Numbered from the stretch's first letter, positions 26,892 through 35,846 are shown. The stretch: 64,000 nt of DNA from Flavobacterium notoginsengisoli (GCF_014207905.1 NZ_JACHLB010000002.1:744001-808000); one strand, 5' to 3'. Notes: a model not told the origin generated them from the sequence alone. Program-made: numbers and translations.

Positions 26892-27560
26892 TTATTTTTT
26901 CTTTTTAGCTTTCGCTTTTTTCAATGCTTTTGCTTTCTTTTCAGCTGCTTTTTTAGCTTTGGCTTTCTCTTTTGCCTTTTTCGCTTTTTCTTTCTTCTTT
27001 TCAGCTGCTTTTAGTTTCGCTTTTTTTGCTTTTTCTAATTTTTTAATAACAGCTTTTATCGCTTTTTCTCTTTTCTTTTCTTTCTCTTTTTTAGCTTTGA
27101 GTTTGGCTTTCAGTTTTGATTTTATATCGTTTTTTTTGCCAATTTTTTCAACAGTCAAAATAGGTTTATTTTCTTCGGTAGGAATATCATTTGTTTGAAT
27201 TTCTACAATTTCGGAAACTATTGGTTCTTTTTTTACTGGCGTTGTAGTTGCTTTTTTAACGGTTGCTCTAGGAGTTGCTTTCGATGCCGCTCTTACTGGC
27301 GTTTTTACAGCAGGTTTAACTGTTGCGGCTGGAGCTTTCGTTGCTGGAGTTTTTGCTGTTGTTGTTCTAGATGTTGCCGTTTTAGCCGGTGTTGTTTTTG
27401 TAGCCGCGGTTTTTGAAGCGGGTGTCTTTGTTGCAGTTCTCGTAGTTCTTTTTACTACTGCTTTTGCTTCTGGTTGCACTTCTGTAGTGGTTTCTACGAC
27501 TGTTTCTGCTGGAATATCGGTATTATTTACAGCAGGAGTACTTGAATTTCGTTTTATCAT
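26892..27560 (-). CDS. Lys/Ala-rich histone H1-like protein
   Basis: A 222-residue, highly basic, low-complexity protein. Residues about 35-115 are rich in K, T, A and P (AATKTTPAKTATSRTT type) and probably disordered, like histone H1 tails. After a short acidic linker (SEIVEIQTNDIPTEENKP), residues about 145-222 are almost all K, A and E and should form a long charged helix. It could bind DNA or RNA. Repetitive AlgP-like proteins look similar. It is convergent with moaA and downstream of the rubredoxin protein, on the same strand as the latter. Confidence 0.6.
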   Translation of the reverse strand: MIKRNSSTPAVNNTDIPAETVVETTTEVQPEAKAVVKRTTRTATKTPASKTAATKTTPAKTATSRTTTAKTPATKAPAATVKPAVKTPVRAASKATPRATVKKATTTPVKKEPIVSEIVEIQTNDIPTEENKPILTVEKIGKKNDIKSKLKAKLKAKKEKEKKREKAIKAVIKKLEKAKKAKLKAAEKKKEKAKKAKEKAKAKKAAEKKAKALKKAKAKKKK

Positions 27561-27703
27561 AACTGTATTTTTTATTGAGTAAAATAGCTTAGTACTAAAA
27601 AAAATAAAGGCATTTGGGGTTTAATGCCGTATGGTTATTTCTTAGCTTAGCTAAATATACGGAATTTTTAAATACATAAATGTTAAGCTTTTACAAGATA
27701 ATT

Positions 27704-29134
27704 TTATTGTTTAACAAGTTCTAAAATTCTAAAATTGCTTTTGGGAGCTTCGCATAAAGAACAGCAATAGGTTTCAGGAAGATTTTCGAATAAAATACCT
27801 TTCGGAATTCCTTGTGTTTCATCTCCGTATTCTGAATTATAAAGTGTTAGACATTCTTGACATTGATAAATATCTAATGGTGGTTTTTCTTTTTTCTGAA
27901 GATTTTCTGCTGTTTCTGATGCCGTATTTCCTAACTCTTCAAAATATTTCTTACTCAATTCAATTAAAATAGTTGGCAATTCCAGTTTATCGATATCTTG
28001 AGAATGCACAATATATTCGCGTGTATTTGGATCAAAATTTTTAGCAAATAATACATTATAAGTATCTCTAATTTTAATAGATTCTAAAGCAGCTGGCAAT
28101 TCATTTTTTTCGATTACAATTGACGTAAAATAATGTCCGTCGCGATTGTATTCTGAAATTCCAAAGTTCAATCCGTATGTACTAATGTCAAATTGATCTA
28201 GTGTGCGAACTAGAAACGTTTTTAGATTTAAAGCCCATTCCATTGCAACAGGTAAATGCCAGTTTAATTCTAATAAAGAATGACGAACATTGATACCACG
28301 TTTTCCTAGGAATTTTTCCCATTCTAATTTCCTGCCTTTTGGAATTCCTTTTATAATGAAAGATTTCCAAGGCGTGATGCAGATTTTACCGATTTTACAT
28401 TCAAAACACAAATCGCACATTTCTTTTAGAAAATCTAAATCGTAAAGATTATTTCGCCAATACAGTCCCAGCCAGTATTGATCAATTCCCATTCTATTCA
28501 TTCCTTCGTAATAAGGAAATGGATAAAAAGGAACATTTAATGGTTTGTCAATTGTACGATTATTGGTGTCTAATGCTTCACTTACCAAAGTAAAAAGCAT
28601 TTCGATATCAATTGATTCTTCTGCTTCAATTTTCTCAATTTGATAATAAATTTTTGCCAAATCCCAAGAATAAAGCAAAACGGGATAAATTTCCATTTTT
28701 TCCCATTTAGGAAGACGAATATATAAATACCAATAATCTTCTATTTCTGAAGCTATAAAATTCAAATGTCCCGTAAACAAAGGAACTAATTGCTGTTTTG
28801 GGTCTGTTATGTTAACTTTTAGTTGTGGCTGTTCTTTAAATTCTTCTAAAATATAGAGAAAGCGATTTCCAGTCAACCAATTGGTATTTCTGAAAATATC
28901 AGTCGAAACATAAGACGATACAATATTATTCCCGCTCTTTTGATCAGGATAAACAAAATGATGTTTGCCTAAAGTAGTTTTATCCAAAGATTTAAATCCT
29001 TTTGGAAAAATAATATCCTGTCTTGAACCAAAAGAAATGGAATCCAGACCTTCTTCTGAAGCAATATTTACAACCTCTCTAAGCTCTCCCGGCGAAATAA
29101 CGCCTCCTTTTACTATTAATCTTGTTAGTTCCAT
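27704..29134 (-). CDS. Nitrite/sulfite-reductase-like protein with C-terminal rubredoxin domain
   Basis: A 476-residue fusion. Residues about 1-80 resemble the ferredoxin-like half-domain of nitrite/sulfite reductases (GGVISPGELREVVNIASEEG, FGSRQDIIF). In the middle, Cys240, 243, 246 and 252 (CDLCFECKIGKIC) directly precede ITPWKS, a motif of the same superfamily. They may bind an Fe-S cluster, but a classical siroheme site is not evident. Residues 423-470 are rubredoxin (CQEC, then GIPKGILFENLPETYCCSLC). It is downstream of the nitrate reductase on the same strand, so an electron-transfer role to nitrate reductase is likely but unproven. Confidence 0.8.
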   Translation of the reverse strand: MELTRLIVKGGVISPGELREVVNIASEEGLDSISFGSRQDIIFPKGFKSLDKTTLGKHHFVYPDQKSGNNIVSSYVSTDIFRNTNWLTGNRFLYILEEFKEQPQLKVNITDPKQQLVPLFTGHLNFIASEIEDYWYLYIRLPKWEKMEIYPVLLYSWDLAKIYYQIEKIEAEESIDIEMLFTLVSEALDTNNRTIDKPLNVPFYPFPYYEGMNRMGIDQYWLGLYWRNNLYDLDFLKEMCDLCFECKIGKICITPWKSFIIKGIPKGRKLEWEKFLGKRGINVRHSLLELNWHLPVAMEWALNLKTFLVRTLDQFDISTYGLNFGISEYNRDGHYFTSIVIEKNELPAALESIKIRDTYNVLFAKNFDPNTREYIVHSQDIDKLELPTILIELSKKYFEELGNTASETAENLQKKEKPPLDIYQCQECLTLYNSEYGDETQGIPKGILFENLPETYCCSLCEAPKSNFRILELVKQ

Positions 29135-29190
29135 GGTTTTTTGTTTCAGGTTTTCTTTGTTTCAAGTTTAAGGTTTTGGATTGTGTTTAT

Positions 29191-29380
29191 TTTAACGCAA
29201 AGAACGCAAAGATTTTTCGCAAAGGTTTTTAAGGTTTATATTCCGTGTGTGATTTTTTTCTTTTTAAGCTCACAAAGCTTGATTAAAATCTATTCTCAAG
29301 CTTTGTGAACTTTGCCTTCTTTTAAATATACTTTGCGAAACTTTGCGAAAAAAACTTTGTGTTCTTTGCGTTAAAATTTA
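29191..29380. repeat. Nested inverted repeat, AACGCAAAGAACGCAAAG family
   Basis: The outer arms begin near 29,191 (AACGCAAAGAACGCAAAG) and end near 29,375 (TTCTTTGCGTTAAAA). An inner pair, CACAAAGCTTG and CAAGCTTTGTG, lies at about 29,271-29,308. It fills most of the gap between nitrate reductase and the rubredoxin protein and may separate their expression. Confidence 0.75.
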
Positions 29381-29403
29381 TACTCAAAGTAAAGAAAGAC
29401 AAC

Positions 29404-32400
29404 CTATCTACACTTTGCAAGAATCTCCTTAACCTCTGTTTTACAGCTTCCGCATCCTAGACCTGCGCCTGTGTTTTTGCATAATTCGGTAAAATCGTTT
29501 ACACCGCTTTTAATCGTTTCTTCAATGTTTCCAGCTCCAACTTGACTGCAGGAACACACTAATTTTCCTAAAACCGGTTTTGTGTTAGAACTTCCTCTTA
29601 AAAGCGTATTTCGTTTGTCTGATAATTCGATTTTGCTTTCGATCATGGTCTTGAATTCGGCAAACTCGTTTTTATCTCCCATTAAAATAGCACCAACCAA
29701 AAGATCATCTTTTACAATACATTTTTTGTAATAGCGTTTTTTCAAATCTGTGAAAACAATTTCTTCGTACGAATCATCGTTTTCTGGAATCGTCAAATCA
29801 CCAATGCTGCAAAGGTTGATATCTTCTAATTTTAGAATATTCATTAAAATCGAACCTTTGTAATAACTACTGATATCTCCAGCTAAAAAGTTAGCCAGAA
29901 TATCAGCCTGTTCTTCGGCGGCAGAAGTGATTCCGAATAATTTATTATTGAATTCGGCTATTTCACCAATTGCAAAAATATCTGGATTTGATGTCTGTAA
30001 ATATTGATTGACTTTTACGCCGCGTCCGCAGATTAAACCGCTTTCTCGGGCAATTTCAATATTCGGAATTGTTCCAATAGTGTAAACAATCGCATTTGCT
30101 GTTAGGATTTTACCACTTTTTAAAGCAATTTCAATTTCGTTCGGATTATCGGTTTCAAAAACAGTGCTGACTTCATTATCAAAATAAATCTGAATATCTC
30201 GAAGCTGTACTTCCTCAGCCAATAATTTGCTCGAAATTCGATCTAGCTGACGTTCCATCAAACGTGAAGCCCTTTGAATAATCGTAGTTTTTACTTTTTT
30301 ATGTTTTAAAGCAGCAGCCAATTCTAAACCTAATAATCCACCTCCAATAATTACTACATGCTGTTCTTCTGGCGGAAGATTGGTACTGTCAAGATGTTTC
30401 TTTAAACGATCTGCATCTTCTTTTCTTCGAACGGTAAATCGACCTGGAAGATGAAGCTGGGCATTTTCTGGAACAAAAGGACGGCTTCCCGTAGCTAAAA
30501 TTAGAGAATCGAAAGTGTGAATTTCTCCTTGACTGTCTACAATTGTCTTTTTGTTCGAATCTAATTTTTCAATAGCAACTCCAGCTTTCATAGTAATATT
30601 TAATTTATTGAAAGCTTCGCCATCTCTGACTTTTAAAAGTTGTTCCCAGCTAAATTCTCCTGTCATGTATTCGGGAAGTAAAACACGATTGTAAAACGGA
30701 TTTATTTCATTAGAAAAAACAATAATTTCGTCAGTAGTATTGAATTCACGATAATTTTGAATGAATCGGAAAGAGGCTGCTCCAGCGCCAACAATAGCAA
30801 TTTTCTGAAACGGTTTTACGTATTTTTTAATCGAAACTGTAGTGAACTTAAAATCAGGTTCTTTTGAAACTGGATCGACAACAGTATTGGTTAAATTATT
30901 CGTTCTGTTTAAATCATTTTCAAGCTGTTTCCCCCAATGCATTGGTAAGAAAACTACTTTTTCTTTAATAGAATCCGTCACTTTTGCTTTTACTCGAACT
31001 TCTCCATTTTTGCTTGTAACAGTAACAATATCACCGTTTTTAATATCATTTTTGAAAGCATCAATTGGATTGATTTCTAAAACCGGACTAGGAATATGCG
31101 TTAGTAATCTAGACACTTTTCCTGTTTTGGTCATCGTGTGCCATTGATCGCGAATTCTTCCTGTAGTTAAAATAAAGGGAAATTCATCGTTTGGTTGAAC
31201 TGAAGTGTTTTCGATAGAAGTTGGCAAATTGAAAATCGCCTTGCCAGAAGGTGTATAAAATTTTCTATCTGTAAATAATCTTGGAGTTCCAGGATGATTA
31301 TAATCAGGAACTGGCCACTGAAAAGTGCCTTCGGTTTTTAAACGATTGTAATTTAAGAATGAAATATCAATGTTAGTGTTTTTGGTAAGCGCACAATGTT
31401 CTTTGTAAATTTCTTCTGCACTGTTGAAATTGAATCCATTGAAATTCATTTTTTTAGCAAAACGAATTAAAATTTCGATATCTGGAAGCGCTTCACCTGG
31501 AGCATTAATACCTTTTGGTAAATACGAAATACGACGCTCCGAATTGGTCATTGTTCCTTCTTTTTCGAGCCATCCAGCAGCTGGCAAAAGTAAATCGGCA
31601 AATTTAGCCGTATCAGCATTATGCGAAATATCTTGAACAACTACGAATTTTGCATTTTGAAGCGCTTTTTCGGCTTTTCGGGAATCAGGTAAACTTACAA
31701 GCGGATTGGTACAAATAATCCAAACGGCTTTCATTTTTCCAGATTCTAAGGCTTCAAACATTTCTGTTGCCGTTAAACCTGGTTTGTCCGAAATCTCGTC
31801 AACGCCCCAAAAATCTGCTACTTCTTTGCGATGTGCTGGGTTTGCAATATCTTTATGTGCTGCCAAAAGCGTTGCCATTCCGCCAACTTCACGTCCGCCC
31901 ATAGCGTTGGGCTGACCTGTTAATGAAAACGGTCCAGAACCTGGTTTTCCAACTTGTCCAGTTAGTAAAGACAAATTCAATAATGCTGTATTTTTATCTA
32001 CTCCAACGGCACTTTGGTTGAGTCCCATTGCCCAAAGTGAGATAAAACCTTTAGCCTTTCCGATAATGTCAGCAGCCAATTTAATTTCGTTTACAGGAAT
32101 ACCGCAAAGTTTTGAAGCCTTTTCTAAAGATGTTCCTAAAACCAAATCTTTATACTGTTTGAAATTCTCAGCATGATTTTTAACAAAATCATGATCGACA
32201 TAACCTTTTTCGATAATTCTTTTGGCAATAGCATGATATAAAATGATATCAGACCCTGGAATAATCTGTAAATGTAGATCAGCAAAAGCAGCTGTGTCGG
32301 TTCGTCTTGGATCGATACAAATTATTTTCGTTTTAGGATTTTTCTCTTTATGTTTTTCTAGTCTTCTGAAAAGGATAGGGTGGCACCATGCCGGATTTGC

Positions 32401-32919
32401 ACCTGTAATTAAAAAAGTGTCTGCCAGTTCAATATCGTCATAAGCAATAGGGACAGAATCTTCACCAAAAGTTTTTTTATAGCCGACTACGGCAGAACTC
32501 ATGCAAAGTCGGGAATTGGTATCGATGTTATTGGTTTTTAAAAAACCTTTGACTAGTTTGTTTACTAAGTAATATTCTTCCGTTAAACATTGTCCAGAAA
32601 TATAAAATCCGACGCTATCTGGTCCATGTTTTTTTATGATTGAAGAAAAAACGGCTGCTGCACGGTCTAATGCGGTATCCCAATTTACTCGCTCCAGTGG
32701 ATAATTCTTGCTGCCACGCATTTCAGGATATAAGATTCTGTCTGAAGTGTCGTTGGCTACGTAATGCAGATTCATTCCTTTAGAACATAACATTCCTTTG
32801 TTTACCGGATGATCTTTGTCACCTTCAACCATAACGCCATTTTTAGCATCATTGGTTACAACAATACCACAGCCAACGCCGCAATACGAACAGGTAGTTT
32901 TGATTTTGGTATTTTGCAT
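29404..32919 (-). CDS. nasC: Assimilatory nitrate reductase, catalytic domain fused to diaphorase and BFD domains
   Basis: A single 1,171-residue enzyme. Residues 1-690 are a molybdopterin oxidoreductase with an N-terminal [4Fe-4S] site (Cys10, 13, 17, 45). Residues about 700-1090 are an FAD/NAD(P)-binding domain like the front of NirB (AIVGAGAASFRFI, LATGSRPFVPENA, VVIIGGGLLGLELAAALKH). The last 60 residues are a BFD-type [2Fe-2S] domain (CSCSQVG...CGSCKTEV). In many bacteria these are separate NasB and NasC proteins. It needs Mo-bisMGD from the cofactor operon. The start at 32919 is supported by the Cys motif close behind it. Confidence 0.93.
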   Translation of the reverse strand: MQNTKIKTTCSYCGVGCGIVVTNDAKNGVMVEGDKDHPVNKGMLCSKGMNLHYVANDTSDRILYPEMRGSKNYPLERVNWDTALDRAAAVFSSIIKKHGPDSVGFYISGQCLTEEYYLVNKLVKGFLKTNNIDTNSRLCMSSAVVGYKKTFGEDSVPIAYDDIELADTFLITGANPAWCHPILFRRLEKHKEKNPKTKIICIDPRRTDTAAFADLHLQIIPGSDIILYHAIAKRIIEKGYVDHDFVKNHAENFKQYKDLVLGTSLEKASKLCGIPVNEIKLAADIIGKAKGFISLWAMGLNQSAVGVDKNTALLNLSLLTGQVGKPGSGPFSLTGQPNAMGGREVGGMATLLAAHKDIANPAHRKEVADFWGVDEISDKPGLTATEMFEALESGKMKAVWIICTNPLVSLPDSRKAEKALQNAKFVVVQDISHNADTAKFADLLLPAAGWLEKEGTMTNSERRISYLPKGINAPGEALPDIEILIRFAKKMNFNGFNFNSAEEIYKEHCALTKNTNIDISFLNYNRLKTEGTFQWPVPDYNHPGTPRLFTDRKFYTPSGKAIFNLPTSIENTSVQPNDEFPFILTTGRIRDQWHTMTKTGKVSRLLTHIPSPVLEINPIDAFKNDIKNGDIVTVTSKNGEVRVKAKVTDSIKEKVVFLPMHWGKQLENDLNRTNNLTNTVVDPVSKEPDFKFTTVSIKKYVKPFQKIAIVGAGAASFRFIQNYREFNTTDEIIVFSNEINPFYNRVLLPEYMTGEFSWEQLLKVRDGEAFNKLNITMKAGVAIEKLDSNKKTIVDSQGEIHTFDSLILATGSRPFVPENAQLHLPGRFTVRRKEDADRLKKHLDSTNLPPEEQHVVIIGGGLLGLELAAALKHKKVKTTIIQRASRLMERQLDRISSKLLAEEVQLRDIQIYFDNEVSTVFETDNPNEIEIALKSGKILTANAIVYTIGTIPNIEIARESGLICGRGVKVNQYLQTSNPDIFAIGEIAEFNNKLFGITSAAEEQADILANFLAGDISSYYKGSILMNILKLEDINLCSIGDLTIPENDDSYEEIVFTDLKKRYYKKCIVKDDLLVGAILMGDKNEFAEFKTMIESKIELSDKRNTLLRGSSNTKPVLGKLVCSCSQVGAGNIEETIKSGVNDFTELCKNTGAGLGCGSCKTEVKEILAKCR

Positions 32920-32979
32920 TAGCCTACTTTTTTAGAACTGATTCTGAAATCTATTTTAGATGTAAATAAATTACGTATA

Positions 32980-33011
32980 CAAAAATAAGTATTTTTACGT
33001 ATTAATACGTA
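32980..33011 (-). promoter_or_regulatory. Nitrate reductase promoter and overlapping operators
   Basis: Minus-strand -7 box TATTTTTG at 32980-32987. Operator TAAGTA-TTTT-TACGTA (32986-33001) overlaps it by two bases. A second perfect palindrome TACGTA-TTAA-TACGTA (32996-33011) shares a half-site, so three half-sites follow one another every 10 bases. Confidence 0.7.
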
Positions 33012-33030
33012 ATTTTTAAATTTATTTTTT

Positions 33031-33038
33031 TATTTTTG
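33031..33038 (+). promoter_or_regulatory. Candidate -7 box of the FNR-like gene
   Basis: TATTTTTG fits TAnnTTTG. The palindrome at 32996-33011 would be centred about 40 bases upstream of the start, where FNR-type activators usually bind, so autoregulation is possible. Confidence 0.5.
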
Positions 33039-33094
33039 ATGCAATAAAATGAGCAACAACAAATTAGTTTTTAATCTGATAAAAATTTGTACTC

Positions 33095-33799
33095 ATGAAA
33101 GAAGAACAAACCCTTTGTTATTCTTGTGTCAATGAAAATTGTTTTATCAAGAAACACCTGCATTTGAAGCAGATGAATGGTTATGTTTCTAAGAAACAGC
33201 AAGTAATCTGTAAAAAATCGGATCCATTTATTATGGAGGGAGCATCTTTGCAAGGCCTTTATTTTATCTGTAAAGGAAAAGCTAAAACCGTAAAAACGGG
33301 AATAAACGGTAGAGAACAAATAGTTCGTTTGACTTCAAATGGTGATATTATCGGCTTTCGTGGATTTGGAACTAGCAAAAAATACTTAATTGGCGCTTAT
33401 GCTTTAGAAGATACAATTTTATGTAATTTCAGTAACGAAACTATGCTTGAAATTTTAAAAGAAGTTCCTGAATTTACTTATGCTTTGATGCTTTTTTACG
33501 CAGAAGAATTAAACAAAAGCGAAAACAATATTCGTAAAATAGCTCACATGAATGTTCGCGAACGCGTAATTGATTTACTACTTTATATTCATCGCAAATT
33601 TGGACAAATCAATGATTTAATAGATATTGACCTTTCCCGAAAAGAAATTGCTGATTTTGTTGGAACGACCGAAGAACAAGCGATTCGTGTCATTTCAAGC
33701 CTTAAAAAGGAAGCTTTGATTCAAACGGTTGGGAAGCGAATTGGAATTTTAGAAGTTTCAGCTTTGCGCGCTGAAATTATGGAGCATAAATATTTTTAA
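33095..33799 (+). CDS. FNR-like Crp/Fnr-family regulator with Fe-S cysteines
   Basis: A 234-residue regulator: cyclic-nucleotide-type sensor domain, long helix (about 125-150) and C-terminal HTH. Cys8, Cys11 and Cys16 (CYSCVNENC) plus Cys110 (ALEDTILCNF) match in order and spacing the four cluster ligands of E. coli FNR (20, 23, 29, 122), so it probably holds an O2-sensitive [4Fe-4S] cluster. The recognition helix is TTEEQAIRVISSL; Glu194 and Arg198 match FNR Glu209 and Arg213, but Ile197 replaces Ser212, so a shifted DNA preference is expected. It is divergent from nitrate reductase and the best candidate for binding the shared palindrome. Confidence 0.85.
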   Translation: MKEEQTLCYSCVNENCFIKKHLHLKQMNGYVSKKQQVICKKSDPFIMEGASLQGLYFICKGKAKTVKTGINGREQIVRLTSNGDIIGFRGFGTSKKYLIGAYALEDTILCNFSNETMLEILKEVPEFTYALMLFYAEELNKSENNIRKIAHMNVRERVIDLLLYIHRKFGQINDLIDIDLSRKEIADFVGTTEEQAIRVISSLKKEALIQTVGKRIGILEVSALRAEIMEHKYF

Positions 33800-33800
33800 T

Positions 33801-33842
33801 TTAAGGTTCTAAGTTGCTAAGATTCTAAGATGCTAAGGTTTT
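33801..33842. repeat. AAGGTTCTAAG-type repeat between convergent genes
   Basis: Copies of CTAAGNTNCTAAG units like those flanking the rho terminator at 766-934. Confidence 0.65.
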
Positions 33843-33856
33843 GTACGTAGTGATAT

Positions 33857-34408
33857 TTAATTTTGTTTGTTTTGTTTGTGTAAAATTCTTTCCAGTAAAT
33901 AAACTCTATTTTTTACGCCTTTTTTATTTCGAATTGGATTATACAAAGAAGAATTTTTAAGCATCGCAATTAGTGTTATTTTTTCTCTTTCATTAAGTTC
34001 TTTGATGTTCTTATTGAAGAAAAATTCTGATGCTGCTTTTATTCCAATTTGATGATATCCGAAATCATAGTGTACTAGAACAAATTTAAGACATTCCTCT
34101 TGAGTAAAATCCTTTTTTATTTTTAAGTCATAAAGTGATTTGGTTATTGAATATCCATGTCTAAATGGACCAATATTATTCACCGCAGTTTGGCAAGGAC
34201 AATTAGGCTCTTTTAGCTCTTTAAATATTTTATTATGAATATCAATTATGGATTTGAAATCTTCGTTTTGAGCATTTTTTATTTTATCGGTAAGATTAAC
34301 AAACTCTTCATTTTTATAAATTGGATTGAAATCGCTTAGTAAATAACCAATTAGGATTGTTAAAAAGATAAGTAATCCGAAGAATATCTTTAAAGTTTTT
34401 TTGAACAT
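33857..34408 (-). CDS. Single-pass membrane protein resembling part of a GT51 transglycosylase domain
   Basis: Start chosen at the ATG at 34408 (183 residues). The frame extends to a GTG at 34471, but that codon lies in a repeat. An N-terminal hydrophobic helix (about residues 5-22) is followed by a soluble part. The stretch from IGIKAASEFFF through EREKITLIAMLKNSSLYNPIRN resembles the later part of penicillin-binding-protein glycosyltransferase domains. The upstream catalytic Glu motif of that family is not recognisable, so enzymatic activity is doubtful. A conserved-looking CPC (PNCPCQTA) lies in the middle. Function unknown. Confidence 0.6.
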   Translation of the reverse strand: MFKKTLKIFFGLLIFLTILIGYLLSDFNPIYKNEEFVNLTDKIKNAQNEDFKSIIDIHNKIFKELKEPNCPCQTAVNNIGPFRHGYSITKSLYDLKIKKDFTQEECLKFVLVHYDFGYHQIGIKAASEFFFNKNIKELNEREKITLIAMLKNSSLYNPIRNKKGVKNRVYLLERILHKQNKQN

Positions 34409-34483
34409 AAAGAAAAGATGTTTTTTTGTAGAGACCCACTGCACTGCGTCTTTGTCACAAGGTGTCTCCACGTCGATAATATT

Positions 34484-35104
34484 TTATTTTTTTCTTCCAA
34501 CAAATCGAATTACAGAACCAATCCCGTTATGAAATAAGCCTTCGCTGAGTTCTATTTCCTTTTCTTCCAGTTCAATGATTTCATAATTAGAGAAATCAGC
34601 TTTTATTTCTTCAATAGAAAATAAAGATTCAATGTCTTTTGGTCCGCCTACTTTTTCATTTTTAGTTACATATTCTAAATGCTTTTTGCTGAAGGCTTCA
34701 AAAATAATAATCCCGTCTTTTTTTAATAAAAGATTCAATTGTTTATGAATATCCGATTTAATTTCTGCTGGAAAATGGGCATATATTAGAGCAATGGCAT
34801 CAAATTGTTGTTCTTCAAAATCTAAAGTTTCTAATTCTCCAACTTGATAATCTATAAAAACATTGTTGGCTTTTGCAAGTTTTAAAGCTTTATTTCTTCC
34901 TTCTTCACTAATATCAAAAGCAGAAACATTCCAACCTAGTTTAGCAGCAAAAATAGCATTTCGCCCTTCGCCTTCAGCAGGGAAAAGAATTGAGCTAGGA
35001 TTTAGTTTTTCGATTTGTTCCTTTAGGTAATTGTTTGGTGTTGTACCGTATGCAAATGTTTCGTTGCTGTAACGATCGTCCCATCTTTTGGTCCAGTTGT
35101 TCAT
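34484..35104 (-). CDS. Class I SAM-dependent methyltransferase
   Basis: A 206-residue methyltransferase. The SAM-binding loop is in [18 protein letters not shown], followed by [10 protein letters not shown] (acidic residue at the end of strand 2) and the late [12 protein letters not shown] motif. The opening [20 protein letters not shown] matches the TehB/thiopurine-like group, whose members detoxify thiols or metalloids; the substrate here is not clear. Upstream is a lipoprotein gene and downstream the GT51-like gene. Confidence 0.85.
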   Translation of the reverse strand: MNNWTKRWDDRYSNETFAYGTTPNNYLKEQIEKLNPSSILFPAEGEGRNAIFAAKLGWNVSAFDISEEGRNKALKLAKANNVFIDYQVGELETLDFEEQQFDAIALIYAHFPAEIKSDIHKQLNLLLKKDGIIIFEAFSKKHLEYVTKNEKVGGPKDIESLFSIEEIKADFSNYEIIELEEKEIELSEGLFHNGIGSVIRFVGRKK

Positions 35105-35141
35105 TATTTTTTAGTTCATTTAAATTTTAAAAATTAAATAT

Positions 35142-35846
35142 TCAAGAGACCCAAGTGTTCTCTACTTTATCTATAATCCATTTTTCGTTTATTTTTTTTA
35201 TAAAGATTCTGAAGCCTTGTCCACAATGTCTGCCACAAGTAAAGCCACCATTTAAAATTCCAAATCTTTTATCTAAATCAAACTGAATTCTCGTGAAATA
35301 GATAACTCCATTAAAAACAAATGGATATTTTGCTTTCCATATTTCTCCTCCTTTTGGAAATAGTGAAATATCTTTTAGTTTGAATTTATTTGGAAGATTG
35401 ATGTTTTTGTATTCGAATGTATATATAGTGTCTTTCTTTTCTTTAGGAATTAAAGTTTTAGCATTTTTAAAATATGCTTTAAAGTATTCTGCTAAATCTT
35501 CTTGATCATACTTTAAAATGGGATTGAATGCAATAATTAATTTTGAAGTATCTTTTTCGATTTGAGCCATTCTAGATTTTTGTTCTAATAATTCTCGTTC
35601 GTATTTTGCTTTTGCATTTGTTGTATCGATACCAATTCGATTCCCATTATCGTCAAATATTATTTTTCCGTAAAGCGGTGGTTTAACAACACTGAAAAAC
35701 CTATAATCAATACATGTTGAATCAATTAAAGCTGGAAAAATTTCAGTCATTACATTTTTTTCAAATTCCAAATCTGTGATTTTTTTTTCACAGCTGGAAA
35801 AAAAGATAATTATTACTAAAATTGCCAAGTTTTTGAGTGTCTTCAT
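35142..35846 (-). CDS. Hypothetical lipoprotein
   Basis: A 234-residue protein with a lipobox (IIIFFSSC, Cys19). The rest has no family that I recognise. It is rich in aromatic and charged residues and has a run of paired Cys near the end (TCGRHCGQGF). Probably periplasmic and membrane-anchored. Confidence 0.65.
   Translation of the reverse strand: MKTLKNLAILVIIIFFSSCEKKITDLEFEKNVMTEIFPALIDSTCIDYRFFSVVKPPLYGKIIFDDNGNRIGIDTTNAKAKYERELLEQKSRMAQIEKDTSKLIIAFNPILKYDQEDLAEYFKAYFKNAKTLIPKEKKDTIYTFEYKNINLPNKFKLKDISLFPKGGEIWKAKYPFVFNGVIYFTRIQFDLDKRFGILNGGFTCGRHCGQGFRIFIKKINEKWIIDKVENTWVS

Noticed and set aside
27195..27416. Plus-strand frame rich in Cys, Phe and Arg opposite the Lys-rich gene
   Set aside because: It is a shadow of the low-complexity Lys/Ala codons on the other strand.
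34409..34473. GTG start extending the GT51-like protein
   Set aside because: The extra residues come from a repeat with GTAGAGAC/GTCTCCAC ends; the ATG at 34408 directly precedes the membrane helix.
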